A stretch of DNA of 64,000 nucleotides from contig NZ_QENQ01000001.1 in the NCBI RefSeq assembly GCF_003096275.1, forward strand, positions 729,478-793,477, in the 5' to 3' direction. The translations under genes and the position numbers were made by a program. The notes under the pieces were generated by a model. The model saw only the letters and a program-made list of their open reading frames with translations. It was not told the DNA's origin and searched no databases. This DNA is from Sphingomonas pokkalii (GTDB taxonomy: Bacteria; Pseudomonadota; Alphaproteobacteria; Sphingomonadales; Sphingomonadaceae). Position 1 is the first letter of the stretch; each line of letters opens with the position of its first letter. Below, piece after piece: positions 39,888-48,526 of the stretch.

Positions 39888-40424
39888 TCAATCGATCCGG
39901 CCGAACACCGGGGTTTCCTCCTGCGCCGCGACGCCGGCCGCCAGCGATTCGAGCACCGCGCGCAGTTCCGGATCGGCGATGCCGCGCAGGCTGTCCCCCA
40001 TTGCCTGGGGCAGGGGCTTCAGGCTGGGCGGCGGCGCCGGTTTGGCCTTGGGCGCGCGCAGGTCACCGTGGCGGATCGCCAGCTTGGCGACGGCGGGATA
40101 GCCGAAGAAGCGGTTCACCCGCTCGATGATCTCCGGCGCGATATGCTGCATCATCGGCGCGAAGGCGCCCGAGACGGTGAGCGCCAGCACGCCTTCCTCG
40201 CGCTTGCCGCGGGGAAAGCGAATCGATTCGGGGGCGGAGACGCGGGCATAGCGCTCGCCGACGATCTCCGCCCAGCGGCTGACGACCGCCGATTGCACGA
40301 AGCCGAACTTGCGGAATGCCGCGCCGCCCACGTCCGGCAACAGCTCGGATACCGCGCGCACGCGATTCGAACGCTTCGGCTCGGGGCGCGGCTGGCGGGT
40401 GGTGGTGCGGGGGGGCTTCGTCAT
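39888..40424 (-). CDS. DUF721 (DciA-like) protein
   Basis: 178 residues from MTKPPRTTTRQPRPEPKRS; a 65-codon-longer frame runs through mutY and is rejected. The DUF721 core is present: FRKFGFVQSAVVSRWAEIVGERYARVSAPESIRFPRGKRE in sequence order, then VSGAFAPMMQHIAPEIIERVNRFFGY. DUF721 includes DciA, the replicative-helicase loader or operator of many bacteria lacking DnaC; that role here is inference. First gene of the DsbA-smc run; its start is only 28 nt from the divergent mutY start. Confidence 0.82.
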   Translation of the reverse strand: MTKPPRTTTRQPRPEPKRSNRVRAVSELLPDVGGAAFRKFGFVQSAVVSRWAEIVGERYARVSAPESIRFPRGKREEGVLALTVSGAFAPMMQHIAPEIIERVNRFFGYPAVAKLAIRHGDLRAPKAKPAPPPSLKPLPQAMGDSLRGIADPELRAVLESLAAGVAAQEETPVFGRID

Positions 40425-40452
40425 TGTGCGCCTCCCATGCCATAGGCAGGGC

Positions 40453-41496
40453 GTGCCCGACAACGCTCCTGAATCGATCGCGCCCGCGCTTCTCGCCTGG
40501 TACGACGCCAATGCCCGCCGCTTGCCTTGGCGCGCGCCGCCCGGCGCCAATGCCACCGACCCGTACAAGGTGTGGCTGTCCGAGGTGATGCTGCAGCAGA
40601 CCCAGGTCGCCACCGTCATCCCCTATTTCGAGACGTTCACCGCGCGCTGGCCGGGATTCGCGGCGATGGCGGCGGCAGCGGATGCCGATGTGATGGCCGC
40701 CTGGGCGGGCCTTGGCTATTATGCCCGCGCCCGCAACATGCTCGCCTGCGCCCGCGAGGTGGCGCGGCTGGGCGAGCTGCCCGATAGCGAGGCTGGCCTG
40801 CGCGCGCTGCCCGGCATCGGCGACTATACCGCCGCCGCCATCGCCGCGATCGCGTTCGGGCGGCGGGCGGTGGTGGTCGATGCCAATGTCGAGCGGGTGG
40901 TGTCGCGGCTGTTCGCGATTGCTGCGCCGCTGCCGGGATCGCGCCCGGCGATCCGGCAGCGGACCGACACGATCACCCCCGACGCCCGCGCCGGCGACTT
41001 TGCCCAGGCGATGATGGATCTGGGGAGCGGCATCTGCACCGTGCGCGCGCCCAAATGCCTGCTCTGCCCGATCGCCTTTGGCTGCAAGGCCCGCACGCGG
41101 GGCGATCCCGAGGCCTATCCGGTCAAGGCGAAGAAGGTCCCCAAGCCGCAGCGCCACGGCACGATGTTCTGGCTGGAGCGGGACGGGGAAGTGCTGCTCG
41201 TCCGTCGCCCGGACAAGGGCCTGCTCGGCGGGATGCGCGCGCTGCCCACCGGGCCGTGGGTGGACACCCCGCCCGGCATGGCCGAGGCGCCGATGGCAAC
41301 GGCGTGGCGGATGTTGAACGAAACCGTCCGCCACGGATTCACCCATTTCGACCTGGAAGTGGCGCTTGCGACTGCAACAATCCCCCGCCATGCAAGCGCA
41401 CCCCCCGGCGAATGGTGGCCGGTCGCCGACATCGAGTCGGCGGGCCTGCCCACCGTCTTCGCCAAGGCGGCCAAAGCGATACGGAGACTGCGATGA
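40453..41496 (+). CDS. mutY: A/G-specific adenine glycosylase
   Basis: Removes adenine mispaired with 8-oxoguanine. 347 residues from GTG 40453 with AGG upstream. Catalytic Glu44 (SEVMLQQTQV), helix-hairpin-helix LPGIGDYTA (119-127), catalytic Asp143 (VVDANVERV), a 4Fe-4S cluster with Cys 195, 202, 205 and 211, and a C-terminal NUDIX-like lesion-recognition domain (GTMFWLERDGEVLLVRRPD). Translationally coupled to the next gene by ATGA overlap. Confidence 0.95.
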   Translation: MPDNAPESIAPALLAWYDANARRLPWRAPPGANATDPYKVWLSEVMLQQTQVATVIPYFETFTARWPGFAAMAAAADADVMAAWAGLGYYARARNMLACAREVARLGELPDSEAGLRALPGIGDYTAAAIAAIAFGRRAVVVDANVERVVSRLFAIAAPLPGSRPAIRQRTDTITPDARAGDFAQAMMDLGSGICTVRAPKCLLCPIAFGCKARTRGDPEAYPVKAKKVPKPQRHGTMFWLERDGEVLLVRRPDKGLLGGMRALPTGPWVDTPPGMAEAPMATAWRMLNETVRHGFTHFDLEVALATATIPRHASAPPGEWWPVADIESAGLPTVFAKAAKAIRRLR

Positions 41497-42776
41497 CGGC
41501 CAAGCGAACGTTCGGACTCATCGGGGCGGCGCTGCTGCTCCAGGTGCCGCTGGTCCAGGCCCAGACCGCCGCCACGCCGGCACCCAGCCAGGTCGAGACC
41601 TTCGCCCGCCAGACTGTCGCCTCGGGCAAGGTGCCCGGCATCGTCATCACCTATGCCAAGGGCCAGGCGCCGATGACCGTGGTGAGCGAGGGCCGCATGG
41701 CCGACGCCGCCACCGCGCCCAAGGTGAATGCCGACACGCTGTGGCGGGTCTATTCGATGACCAAGCCGATCACCGGCATCGCCGCGATGATCCTGATCGA
41801 GCAAGGCAAGCTGAAGCTCGACCAGCCGATCAGCGACTTCATCCCGGCGTTCAAGAATATGACAGTGCTGGTCGACCCGACGAAGGACCTGACCAGCCGC
41901 CCGGCGACCAAGGCGATCACCGTTCGCCACCTGCTGACCCACACCGCCGGGCTCGGCTACAACGTCGTCACCAAGGGGCCGCTGCTCAACGAATATAACC
42001 GGCTGGGCATCAACCCGGCGCAGGTGAGCGATTCGTTCGAGGCGACGGCGCGCCCCGCCCGCCCGGCGACGCTGGAGGAATTCGCCAACCGCACCGCGAC
42101 GCTGCCGCTGATCGCCGAGCCGGGCACCAAGTTCAGCTACTCGATCGGCCTCGACGTGCTCGGCCGGGTGATCGAGGTGGCGAGCGGCATGCCGTTCGAC
42201 AGCTTCGTCAACACCCGCATCCTCGCCCCCCTCAAGATGACCTCCAGCTACTGGACGGTGCCGGCCGGCGAAGCGGGCCGTCTGGCCGACGAATATATGA
42301 TGGTGGGCGGCAACCGCCTGCCGATCGATCCGGGCGCGACCTCGGTCTATCTGAAGAAGCCGAGCTTCCCCTATGGTGGCGCGGGGCTCGCCATGTCGGC
42401 CCGAGACTATGACCGGTTCCTGCACATGCTGCAGAATGGCGGCACGCTGGACGGCGTGCGCATCCTCAAGCCCGAGACGGCGGCGCTCGCCATGTCCGAC
42501 CTGCTGCCGCCGGGCGTCGACAAGACGCTGCTCGCGGTGATGGCGCGCGATACCGGTGTGCCGATGGGCTTCGGCGCGGGCGGATCGGTGTTCCTCGCCG
42601 ACCAGCCGGGCGGCGCGGCCAAGGGCACCTATGGCTGGTCCGGTGCTGCCGGCACCTTCGCCTGGGTCGACCCCAAGAATCAGGTCCGCGCGACGATGAT
42701 GGTCAACATCCTGCTCGGCGAACTGGGCCTCAAGGTGCCGGTGCGCGCCGCCATCTACGCCGATCTCGCCAAGTGA
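41493..42776 (+). CDS. Serine hydrolase, beta-lactamase/PBP4-like family
   Basis: 427 residues with signal peptide (about 1-23, ending VQAQ). Class C beta-lactamase fold: S-x-x-K at Ser88-Lys91 (YSMTKP) and the YxN-equivalent Y216-S-I; HLLTHTAGLGY and GAGLAMSARDYDRFLHMLQ are typical of the esterase/DD-peptidase branch. Periplasmic hydrolase of esters or peptides; beta-lactamase activity cannot be claimed. Starts inside mutY's stop (ATGA) and ends overlapping nudC (GTGA). Confidence 0.87.
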   Translation: MTAKRTFGLIGAALLLQVPLVQAQTAATPAPSQVETFARQTVASGKVPGIVITYAKGQAPMTVVSEGRMADAATAPKVNADTLWRVYSMTKPITGIAAMILIEQGKLKLDQPISDFIPAFKNMTVLVDPTKDLTSRPATKAITVRHLLTHTAGLGYNVVTKGPLLNEYNRLGINPAQVSDSFEATARPARPATLEEFANRTATLPLIAEPGTKFSYSIGLDVLGRVIEVASGMPFDSFVNTRILAPLKMTSSYWTVPAGEAGRLADEYMMVGGNRLPIDPGATSVYLKKPSFPYGGAGLAMSARDYDRFLHMLQNGGTLDGVRILKPETAALAMSDLLPPGVDKTLLAVMARDTGVPMGFGAGGSVFLADQPGGAAKGTYGWSGAAGTFAWVDPKNQVRATMMVNILLGELGLKVPVRAAIYADLAK

Positions 42777-43642
42777 TCGCCCCCGGCTTCACCGGCGGCA
42801 CGCTCGATCGCAACGACCGCGTCCGCCATGAGCCGGAACTGCTGGCGGCGGCGCTGGACGATCCGCGCGCGCGGCTGCTGCTGCTGGACGGACTGGTGCC
42901 GCAGCTCGACGGCGAGGGGCGCCTGGTCTGGACGGGGCTCGATGCCGCGACCCAGCCCTTGCTGTTCCTCGGCTTTATCGACGGCGCGCCGCGTTTCGTG
43001 CAGACGCTGGCGCCCGGCGCCCCGCTGCCGCCGGGGCGTCCGCCCGAGCTTTCGGCGATCCTGGACGCCTTCCGGGCGGAGGACGCCGCCAACTATGCGG
43101 CAGCGCGCAGCCTGATCGACTGGCACGCGCGGCACGGCTTCTGCGCCCGCTGCGGCACGCCGACCGACATCTTCCGCGCCGGCTGGGGACGGCTCTGCCC
43201 CAGTTGCGGGACCGAGCATTATCCGCGCGTCGATCCGGTGGTGATCATGCTCGCCGAGCGTGGCGACCGGGTGTTGCTCGGCCGCCAGCCGAGCTGGCCG
43301 CCGCATCGCTATTCGGCGCTCGCCGGCTTCCTGGAAGTGGGCGAGAGCGTCGAGGATGCGGTGCGGCGCGAAACGCTGGAGGAATCGGGCGTGCGCGTCG
43401 GCAAGGTCCGCTATGTCGCCAGCCAGCCCTGGCCGTTCCCGTCGCAGCTGATGATCGCGTGCATCGGCGAGGCACTCGACGAGGATATCGCGATCGACCC
43501 GCACGAGCTGGAACATGCCGGCTGGTTCGATCGCGCGCAGGTGCGCCTAGCGCTGGCGCGGGCTCCGGAGGCGCCGTTCCTCGCGCCGCCGGGATACGCG
43601 ATCGCCTATACGCTGCTCAGGGCCTGGGCCGAGGGGGCGTAG
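42773..43642 (+). CDS. nudC: NAD(+) diphosphatase / NAD-RNA decapping hydrolase NudC
   Basis: Cleaves NAD(H) and may remove NAD caps from RNA. 289 residues from a GTG overlapping the previous stop by 4 nt. Zinc site Cys124, 127, 142, 145; Nudix box starting at GFLEVGESVEDAV (about 185-207) with REtLEE; NudC motif SQPWPFPSQ (217-225). Third gene of a coupled mutY-hydrolase-nudC set: two housecleaning enzymes flanking a secreted hydrolase. Confidence 0.93.
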   Translation: MIAPGFTGGTLDRNDRVRHEPELLAAALDDPRARLLLLDGLVPQLDGEGRLVWTGLDAATQPLLFLGFIDGAPRFVQTLAPGAPLPPGRPPELSAILDAFRAEDAANYAAARSLIDWHARHGFCARCGTPTDIFRAGWGRLCPSCGTEHYPRVDPVVIMLAERGDRVLLGRQPSWPPHRYSALAGFLEVGESVEDAVRRETLEESGVRVGKVRYVASQPWPFPSQLMIACIGEALDEDIAIDPHELEHAGWFDRAQVRLALARAPEAPFLAPPGYAIAYTLLRAWAEGA

Positions 43643-43719
43643 GTTCGGTCGGTATCCTCCCCCGCCCGGGCAGGGGGATCGCATATGAAGCCAGGGGCCG
43701 GCGGATTTCGAAAAGCGAT

Positions 43720-43816
43720 CGTCATTCCCGCGAAGGCGGGAATCCATTGCCCTGAGCGCCGGGGGAAAGAACCTCAGCATCAGCGCCAATGGATCCCCGC
43801 CTTCGCGGGGATGACG
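43720..43816. repeat. 97-bp REP-like unit, intergenic copy of the imuB insert
   Basis: Outer arms CGTCATTCCCGC (43720-43731) and GCGGGGATGACG (43805-43816), inner hairpins CCCGCGAAGGCGGG and CCCCGCCTTCGCGGGG, and ATCCATT/AATGGAT spacers: the same design and near-identical length as 4751-4846. Confidence 0.85.
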
Positions 43817-43840
43817 ATGTATTTTGGCCAAATGCGATTG

Positions 43841-43967
43841 CCCTGCCCGCCAGGGAGAGGTGGCGCCGAAGGCGACGAAGGGGGAGGATGCCAGAACCTC
43901 TCGAACCGTCGTGCTTCCTCCCCCTCCGAGCCGCTGCGCGGCCCACCTCCCCCTGGCGGGGGAGGAT
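43841..43967. repeat. Second-family REP-like composite
   Basis: Inverted arms: CCCGCCAGGGAGAGGTGG at the left and CCACCTCCCCCTGGCGGG at the right, with inner GGGGGAGGATG / TCCTCCCCCTCC arms. It belongs with the C/G-rich palindrome at 43654-43679 and, more loosely, with the CCCTCCC-type hairpins in bkdB. Confidence 0.75.
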
Positions 43968-43994
43968 ACGGTTTTTTCTTTTCGGCCGTTTTCT

Positions 43995-44885
43995 TTACGG
44001 CCGCGGCCGTGCCTGCGGGTAGGTGCCGAGCAGCCGCACCCATTTCGAGTGGAAGCCCAGCTCCTCCAGCGCGCGGAGTACGCCTGCGTCGTCGGGGCTG
44101 CCGACGATGTCGGCGTAGAATTCGGTTGCCGAGAAGCTCGCCTCGCGCTGGTAGCTCTCCAGCTTGGTCATGTTGACGCCGTTGGTCGCGAAGCCGCCCA
44201 GCGCCTTGTAGAGCGCGGCGGGGATGTTCTTCACCTCGAAGATCAGCGAGGTCATGAACGGACCTTCGCCGGTGACCCCCGGCGCATCGCGGGAAAGGAT
44301 CACGAAGCGGGTCATGTTGTGCGCGGCATCGGCAATGTCGCTGGCGAGCACGTTGAGGCCGTACAGTTCGGCCGCGTGGGCCGGCGCAAGCGCCGCCACC
44401 TTGGGATCGGCCAACTCTGCCACCATCGCGGCCGCACCGGCGGTATCGGGATAGGCGACCTGCGCGATGCCGTGGGCCTTCAGCCAGTGGCGGCACTGGC
44501 CGAGCGCCTGGGGATGGCTCATTGCCTCGCGCACGCCGTCGATGGGACCGGTGCCCATCAGCGTATGGCGGATCGCCAGGAAATGCTCCCCGATGATCGA
44601 CAGGCCGGATTCGGGCAGCAGGAAATGGATGTCGGCTACCCGGCCGTGCAGGGAGTTTTCGATCGGAATCATCGCGCGATCGGCCCGCCCCTCCTTCACC
44701 GCATCGATCGCGTCGTCGAAGGAAAAACAGGGTAGCGGCAGCGCGTCGGGAAAGGCTTCACGCACCGCGACATGCGAATTGGCGCCAGGCGCGCCCTGAA
44801 AAGCCACGGCGCGATTCGGCGCGGCAGCGGCGTCGGCAAGCATCCGGGCGACGATCGGGCGTGCGGGGGCGGCGAAATTCTCCAT
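43995..44885 (-). CDS. pheA: Prephenate dehydratase
   Basis: Converts prephenate to phenylpyruvate in phenylalanine synthesis. 296 residues, monofunctional (no chorismate mutase domain). The periplasmic-binding-like catalytic domain shows VAFQGAPGANSHVAVREAFP, IPIENSLHGRVADIHFLL and the TRF motif in NMTRFVIL; the C-terminal ACT domain shows LIFEVKNIPAALYKALG and the KLESY phenylalanine-binding motif, predicting feedback inhibition. No clear Shine-Dalgarno precedes ATG 44885; an internal start near residue 15 is possible. Confidence 0.94.
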   Translation of the reverse strand: MENFAAPARPIVARMLADAAAAPNRAVAFQGAPGANSHVAVREAFPDALPLPCFSFDDAIDAVKEGRADRAMIPIENSLHGRVADIHFLLPESGLSIIGEHFLAIRHTLMGTGPIDGVREAMSHPQALGQCRHWLKAHGIAQVAYPDTAGAAAMVAELADPKVAALAPAHAAELYGLNVLASDIADAAHNMTRFVILSRDAPGVTGEGPFMTSLIFEVKNIPAALYKALGGFATNGVNMTKLESYQREASFSATEFYADIVGSPDDAGVLRALEELGFHSKWVRLLGTYPQARPRP

Positions 44886-44987
44886 GGAGGGGCGCGCTAG
44901 CCTTCGTACGCTGGCGCCGCAAGTCCGCTTGCTTTCGGACGCGGCAGCGCTCTAAAGATGAAATCAAAGCACAGGCGGGAGCGGATA

Positions 44988-45665
44988 ATGCAAGATCGCT
45001 TCAATACGATCGCAGGTTGGGCGTTGGCGGGCGGCATCGCCGCGTTGGGACTTTCGATCGTTAGCGCGAAGATCTTCCATTCCGAAGCGCCCGAAAAGCC
45101 CGGCTATTATGTCGAGGCGGAGGAAGAGGGGGCTGGCGGTGCCGCCGCAGCCGCCCCGCTGCCGGTTCGGTTGGCGAGTGGCGACCTTGCCAAGGGCGAG
45201 GCCGGGTTCAAGCAGTGCGCTTCCTGCCACACGATCAATCAGGGTGGCGCAAACGGCATCGGCCCCAATCTCTATGCCACGCTGGGCGAGGGGATCGCGC
45301 AGGGCAAGGGCGGCTTTGCCTTTTCGGACGCGCTGAAGGGCGTGGGCGGTACCTGGGATCTCGAAAAAATGGACGCGTGGCTCGCCAGTCCGCGCAAGTT
45401 CGCGCCCGGCACCAAGATGACCTTCGCCGGCATCTCGGACCCGCAATTGCGCGCGGACGTGATCCTCTACCTCAACAAGCAGGGTTCCAACCTGCCCTTG
45501 CCGGCTGCCCCGGCGGCGAGCGGCGCGCCCGACAATGCCGGCGTGCAGAGCAACGGGGCCGCCGAAGGTGCCGATGTTTCGGTGAACGTCAGTCAGGCGA
45601 CGCCTGCCGAGGGCGCCCCTTCCAAGGATCCGCAGGCAGCGGTTCAGGCCGAAAAGAAGCGCTGA
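44988..45665 (+). CDS. Membrane-anchored class I cytochrome c
   Basis: 225 residues from ATG 44988 (GGAG 7 nt upstream). An uncleaved N-terminal helix (about 7-28) anchors it to the membrane, an acidic/Ala-rich linker follows, then a cytochrome c domain with heme site C77-A-S-C80-H81 and axial Met144 (GTKMTF). The C-terminal 50 residues are a disordered Ala/Pro/Glu tail. Resembles CycM-type electron shuttles between the bc1 complex and terminal oxidase. Divergent from pheA. Confidence 0.88.
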   Translation: MQDRFNTIAGWALAGGIAALGLSIVSAKIFHSEAPEKPGYYVEAEEEGAGGAAAAAPLPVRLASGDLAKGEAGFKQCASCHTINQGGANGIGPNLYATLGEGIAQGKGGFAFSDALKGVGGTWDLEKMDAWLASPRKFAPGTKMTFAGISDPQLRADVILYLNKQGSNLPLPAAPAASGAPDNAGVQSNGAAEGADVSVNVSQATPAEGAPSKDPQAAVQAEKKR

Positions 45666-45838
45666 TTCCGCAGGCGCCGCGAGCGCCCGCGATGCTGCTG
45701 CCGGGCGTCGGGACCATCCGGCCCCTTGCCGATCCTGGAGGGCTTGGGCAAGGTTGCCCCGTTACGGGCCCGGCATGAACGCCCGGGAGCCAGCCGGCAT
45801 GGTCGGCGGGTGCCGTAGCCATGAGGAGGTTCGTGGAA

Positions 45839-47086
45839 ATGCGCCCGCAACGTTATAGCGCCGTCGCCATCCTGCTGCACTGGGCGCTGGCCCTGCTGCT
45901 GTTGTTCCAGCTCGGGCTGGGCTGGGCACTGGAGGATCTGCCCCGTTCGACGCTGTTCGCTGCGTTCCAGTTTCACAAATCGGTCGGTATCCTGATCCTG
46001 GTCCTGTCGCTCGCGCGGCTCGGCGTGCGGCTGGCGGTGCAGCGGCCGGCGGCGTTGGACGCCAGTCCTGCCGCACGGGCGTTGGCCGGTGCGGTCCACC
46101 TGCTGCTGTACGGCGTGATGATCGTCGGGCCGATTTCGGGCTGGATTCTGGTTTCGACGGCGCGGGTGAAGCTGCCCACCTTGCTGTTCGGACTGATTCC
46201 CCTGCCGCATCTGCCGGTCGGCATGGCGATGCACGCGCCGGCCGAGGTCATCCACGGGCTGGTAGGGTGGCTGCTGGCAGGCTTGTTTGTCCTGCACGTC
46301 GCAGGTGCGCTGCGGCACCATTTGCTGCGCGATGACGTGATCGGGCGCATGATGCCGCAGGCGGTGGCGCGCCGTCCCGCGCTCACGGTGGCGGCGATTG
46401 CGGCACTGGCTGCCTGTGCCGCGGCGTTCTTCGCCGGCTCGGCCAGCTATCGTCGCGCGGGGGCGACGCCCCAGCCGCCGGCTGCGGCAGCCCCAGCGCC
46501 CGAGGCCTTGCCGGCGGCTGCGCCGGCGGCACCGGCTGCGGCCCCCACGGCAAGCCCTTCGGCGTTGCCCTCGCCGAATGCCACGACGGCGGCGGTGCGG
46601 CGCTGGCGGGTGCTCCCTGGCGGCACCCTGGGTTTCCGCACCGATTATAGCGGGGAGGCGATCAACGGTCGCTTCACCCGCTGGACCGCAGATATCCGCT
46701 TCAGCCCGGAGGATCTGCCCAATTCCCGGATCGGCGTGGATATCGACCTGGCTTCCGTGGCGACCGGCGATGCGGAGCGGGACGATACGTTGCGCGGCGA
46801 CGACTTTTTCGGTGTGGCGGGGCACCCCCATGCGCGCTTTACCGCAACCCGCATCCGCAAACAGGGTAGCGGCTATGTCGCCGATGGTGCGCTGACGCTG
46901 GCGGGGCTCACCCGGCCCGTGCCGGTGCGGTTCACGCTGGTGATCGATGGCGATCGCGCCCGGGCCGCCGGCACCGCGACGGTGCGCCGCCTCGCGTTCG
47001 GCGTGGGCAAAGGCCAGTGGAGCGACGCCGCGACCATCGCCGATCCGGTTGCGGTCAGCTTCCGGTTCGACGCTAGCGCGCGCTGA
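45839..47086 (+). CDS. Cytochrome b561 / YceI fusion protein
   Basis: 415 residues joining two normally separate proteins. Residues 1-185 are a four-helix cytochrome b561 (RYSAVAILLHWALALLLLFQ, FHKSVGILILVLSLARLGVR, MHAPAEVIHGLVGWLLAG) with paired heme-ligand histidines. A fifth helix and an Ala/Pro linker (about 190-245) lead to a YceI lipocalin-like domain (TLGFRTDYSGEAINGRFTRW, LAGLTRPVPVRFTLVIDG) expected to bind an isoprenoid such as a quinone in the periplasm. GAGGAGG precedes ATG 45839; ATG 45821 would use that site as codons. The 173 nt upstream have hairpins but no gene. Confidence 0.87.
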   Translation: MRPQRYSAVAILLHWALALLLLFQLGLGWALEDLPRSTLFAAFQFHKSVGILILVLSLARLGVRLAVQRPAALDASPAARALAGAVHLLLYGVMIVGPISGWILVSTARVKLPTLLFGLIPLPHLPVGMAMHAPAEVIHGLVGWLLAGLFVLHVAGALRHHLLRDDVIGRMMPQAVARRPALTVAAIAALAACAAAFFAGSASYRRAGATPQPPAAAAPAPEALPAAAPAAPAAAPTASPSALPSPNATTAAVRRWRVLPGGTLGFRTDYSGEAINGRFTRWTADIRFSPEDLPNSRIGVDIDLASVATGDAERDDTLRGDDFFGVAGHPHARFTATRIRKQGSGYVADGALTLAGLTRPVPVRFTLVIDGDRARAAGTATVRRLAFGVGKGQWSDAATIADPVAVSFRFDASAR

Positions 47087-47092
47087 CCGGGG

Positions 47093-48526
47093 TCAGCGCG
47101 CGGCAGCGAGATCGGCGGGCGTGCTGCCGGATGCGAGGTAGAGCGCCACGCTGTCGGTGAGGCGCGCCGCCTTTGCCTGGACCAGCTGTACCGACGCCTG
47201 CGAGGCGGCGGACGATGCGTTCAGCAATTGCAACGTGCCAAGCGCGCCGAGTTCCACCTGACGACGGGTCATCGCCAGGGTGCGGGTGGCGGCGGCATCG
47301 GCGCGGGCGGCGGCGTCGAGCGCTTCCGCATCCGTGCGCAGCCCGGCGATCGCATCGTCCACGTCCAGGAAGGCCTGGAGCGCCGCGGCGCGATACTGTG
47401 CCTTCGCGGCATCCAGCGCGGCCTCCGCCGCACGCTGCTGATGCTTCAGCTGCGCGCCGTGGAAGATCGGTTGGGTAAGGCCGCCGACGATCGAGAAGAA
47501 CGGATTGCTGCCCTTGAACATGTCGAAGAAGCGCGTCGACGAACCGCCGGCATTGCCCGTGAGCGTAAGCGAGGGCAGGCGGGCCGCAATCGCGCTTCCG
47601 ACGTCCGCGGCGGCGGCCTTCACCTCGGCCTCGGCGGCGCGAACGTCCGGCCGATTGGCGACGATCTCGGCCGGCAGCGCAAGCGGCAGCGTCGCGGGAA
47701 GGTGCAGTTCGGCGAGGCTCGGCAATGCAACGGCCGTGCCCGGTGCATCGCCCGCCAGCGTTGCGATCAGGCCGGCCTGATGCTGGCGTTGTCGTTCGAG
47801 CGGCGCCAGCGTTGCCTCGATCGTCGCAAGGGCGGTCTGCTGCGCGCTGACATCGGCTTCCCCGACATCGCCGAGGTTCCGGCGCTTCTCCAGCAGGGCG
47901 ACGAGCGTGCGATTGTCCTGGATGGCGGCACGCGTCGCCTCGATCTGGGCGACCAGCGCGGCATGATCGATCACCGCCTGCACCAGATTGGCGATCGCGG
48001 TGGCCTGTGCCGCGCGCAGCTGGTGCGCCGCGACTTCCGCCGCCGCCCGCGCCGAGCGGACCTTGTTGCGGCCCGCCCCGAACAGGTCGATCGGATAGGC
48101 GACGGTCAGCTGGGCGGTGTGGAAGCTGTAGAGGAAGGTATTCTGATCGGCCAGCGGGTTCGACAGCGATCGTGAGACCTGGGTGCGCTGCGCCTGATAG
48201 CCGGCATCGACTTGCGGTGCCTGCGCACCACGCGCGACCCGGGCCATTTCCTGGGCCTGGCGCAGGCTTGCCTCGGCCGCCGCCAGATCATCGTTATGCG
48301 CCAGGGTGCGCGCAACGAGCGCGTCGAGCTTGGCGCTGCCGAAGCTCTGCCACCAGTTCGGCACGATCGCCGGGACGGCGCCGAGCTGCTGCGCCGCCCC
48401 GCTCGCCGGGGTGATCGCGCCGGGCGTCTGGGCGGGCGGCAGCGGCACCGGGGTCGTCAGGGAATGCGGACCGACGGTGCAGCCGGCAAGCAGGACGAGC
48501 GGGAGAAGGGACTGCGGGCGCATCAT
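47093..48526 (-). CDS. czcC: Outer-membrane efflux lipoprotein (TolC/CzcC/NodT family)
   Basis: 477 residues; lipoprotein signal with lipobox LLAGC (Cys16). Two OEP repeats with long helices (LVARTLAHNDDLAAAEASLRQA, EIVANRPDVRAAEAEVKAAA) typical of NodT/OprM channels. Outer-membrane exit duct of the adjacent RND pump; its ATG overlaps the pump stop (ATGA). The name is by operon context; it is NodT-like in sequence. Confidence 0.88.
   Translation of the reverse strand: MMRPQSLLPLVLLAGCTVGPHSLTTPVPLPPAQTPGAITPASGAAQQLGAVPAIVPNWWQSFGSAKLDALVARTLAHNDDLAAAEASLRQAQEMARVARGAQAPQVDAGYQAQRTQVSRSLSNPLADQNTFLYSFHTAQLTVAYPIDLFGAGRNKVRSARAAAEVAAHQLRAAQATAIANLVQAVIDHAALVAQIEATRAAIQDNRTLVALLEKRRNLGDVGEADVSAQQTALATIEATLAPLERQRQHQAGLIATLAGDAPGTAVALPSLAELHLPATLPLALPAEIVANRPDVRAAEAEVKAAAADVGSAIAARLPSLTLTGNAGGSSTRFFDMFKGSNPFFSIVGGLTQPIFHGAQLKHQQRAAEAALDAAKAQYRAAALQAFLDVDDAIAGLRTDAEALDAAARADAAATRTLAMTRRQVELGALGTLQLLNASSAASQASVQLVQAKAARLTDSVALYLASGSTPADLAAAR

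Larger units (their letters stand above)
43643..43994. other. nudC-pheA gap filled with three palindromic repeats
   Basis: 352 nt with no coding evidence. It contains a C/G-rich palindrome (43654-43679), a 97-bp unit like the one in imuB (43720-43816) and a second-family unit (43841-43967), then T-rich sequence before the pheA stop. nudC and pheA are convergent; the hairpins may double as terminators. Confidence 0.75.

Noticed and set aside
45690..45778. Short ORF between cytochrome c and the b561-YceI fusion
   Set aside because: No ribosome-binding site, no recognisable composition, and it overlaps GC-rich hairpins.
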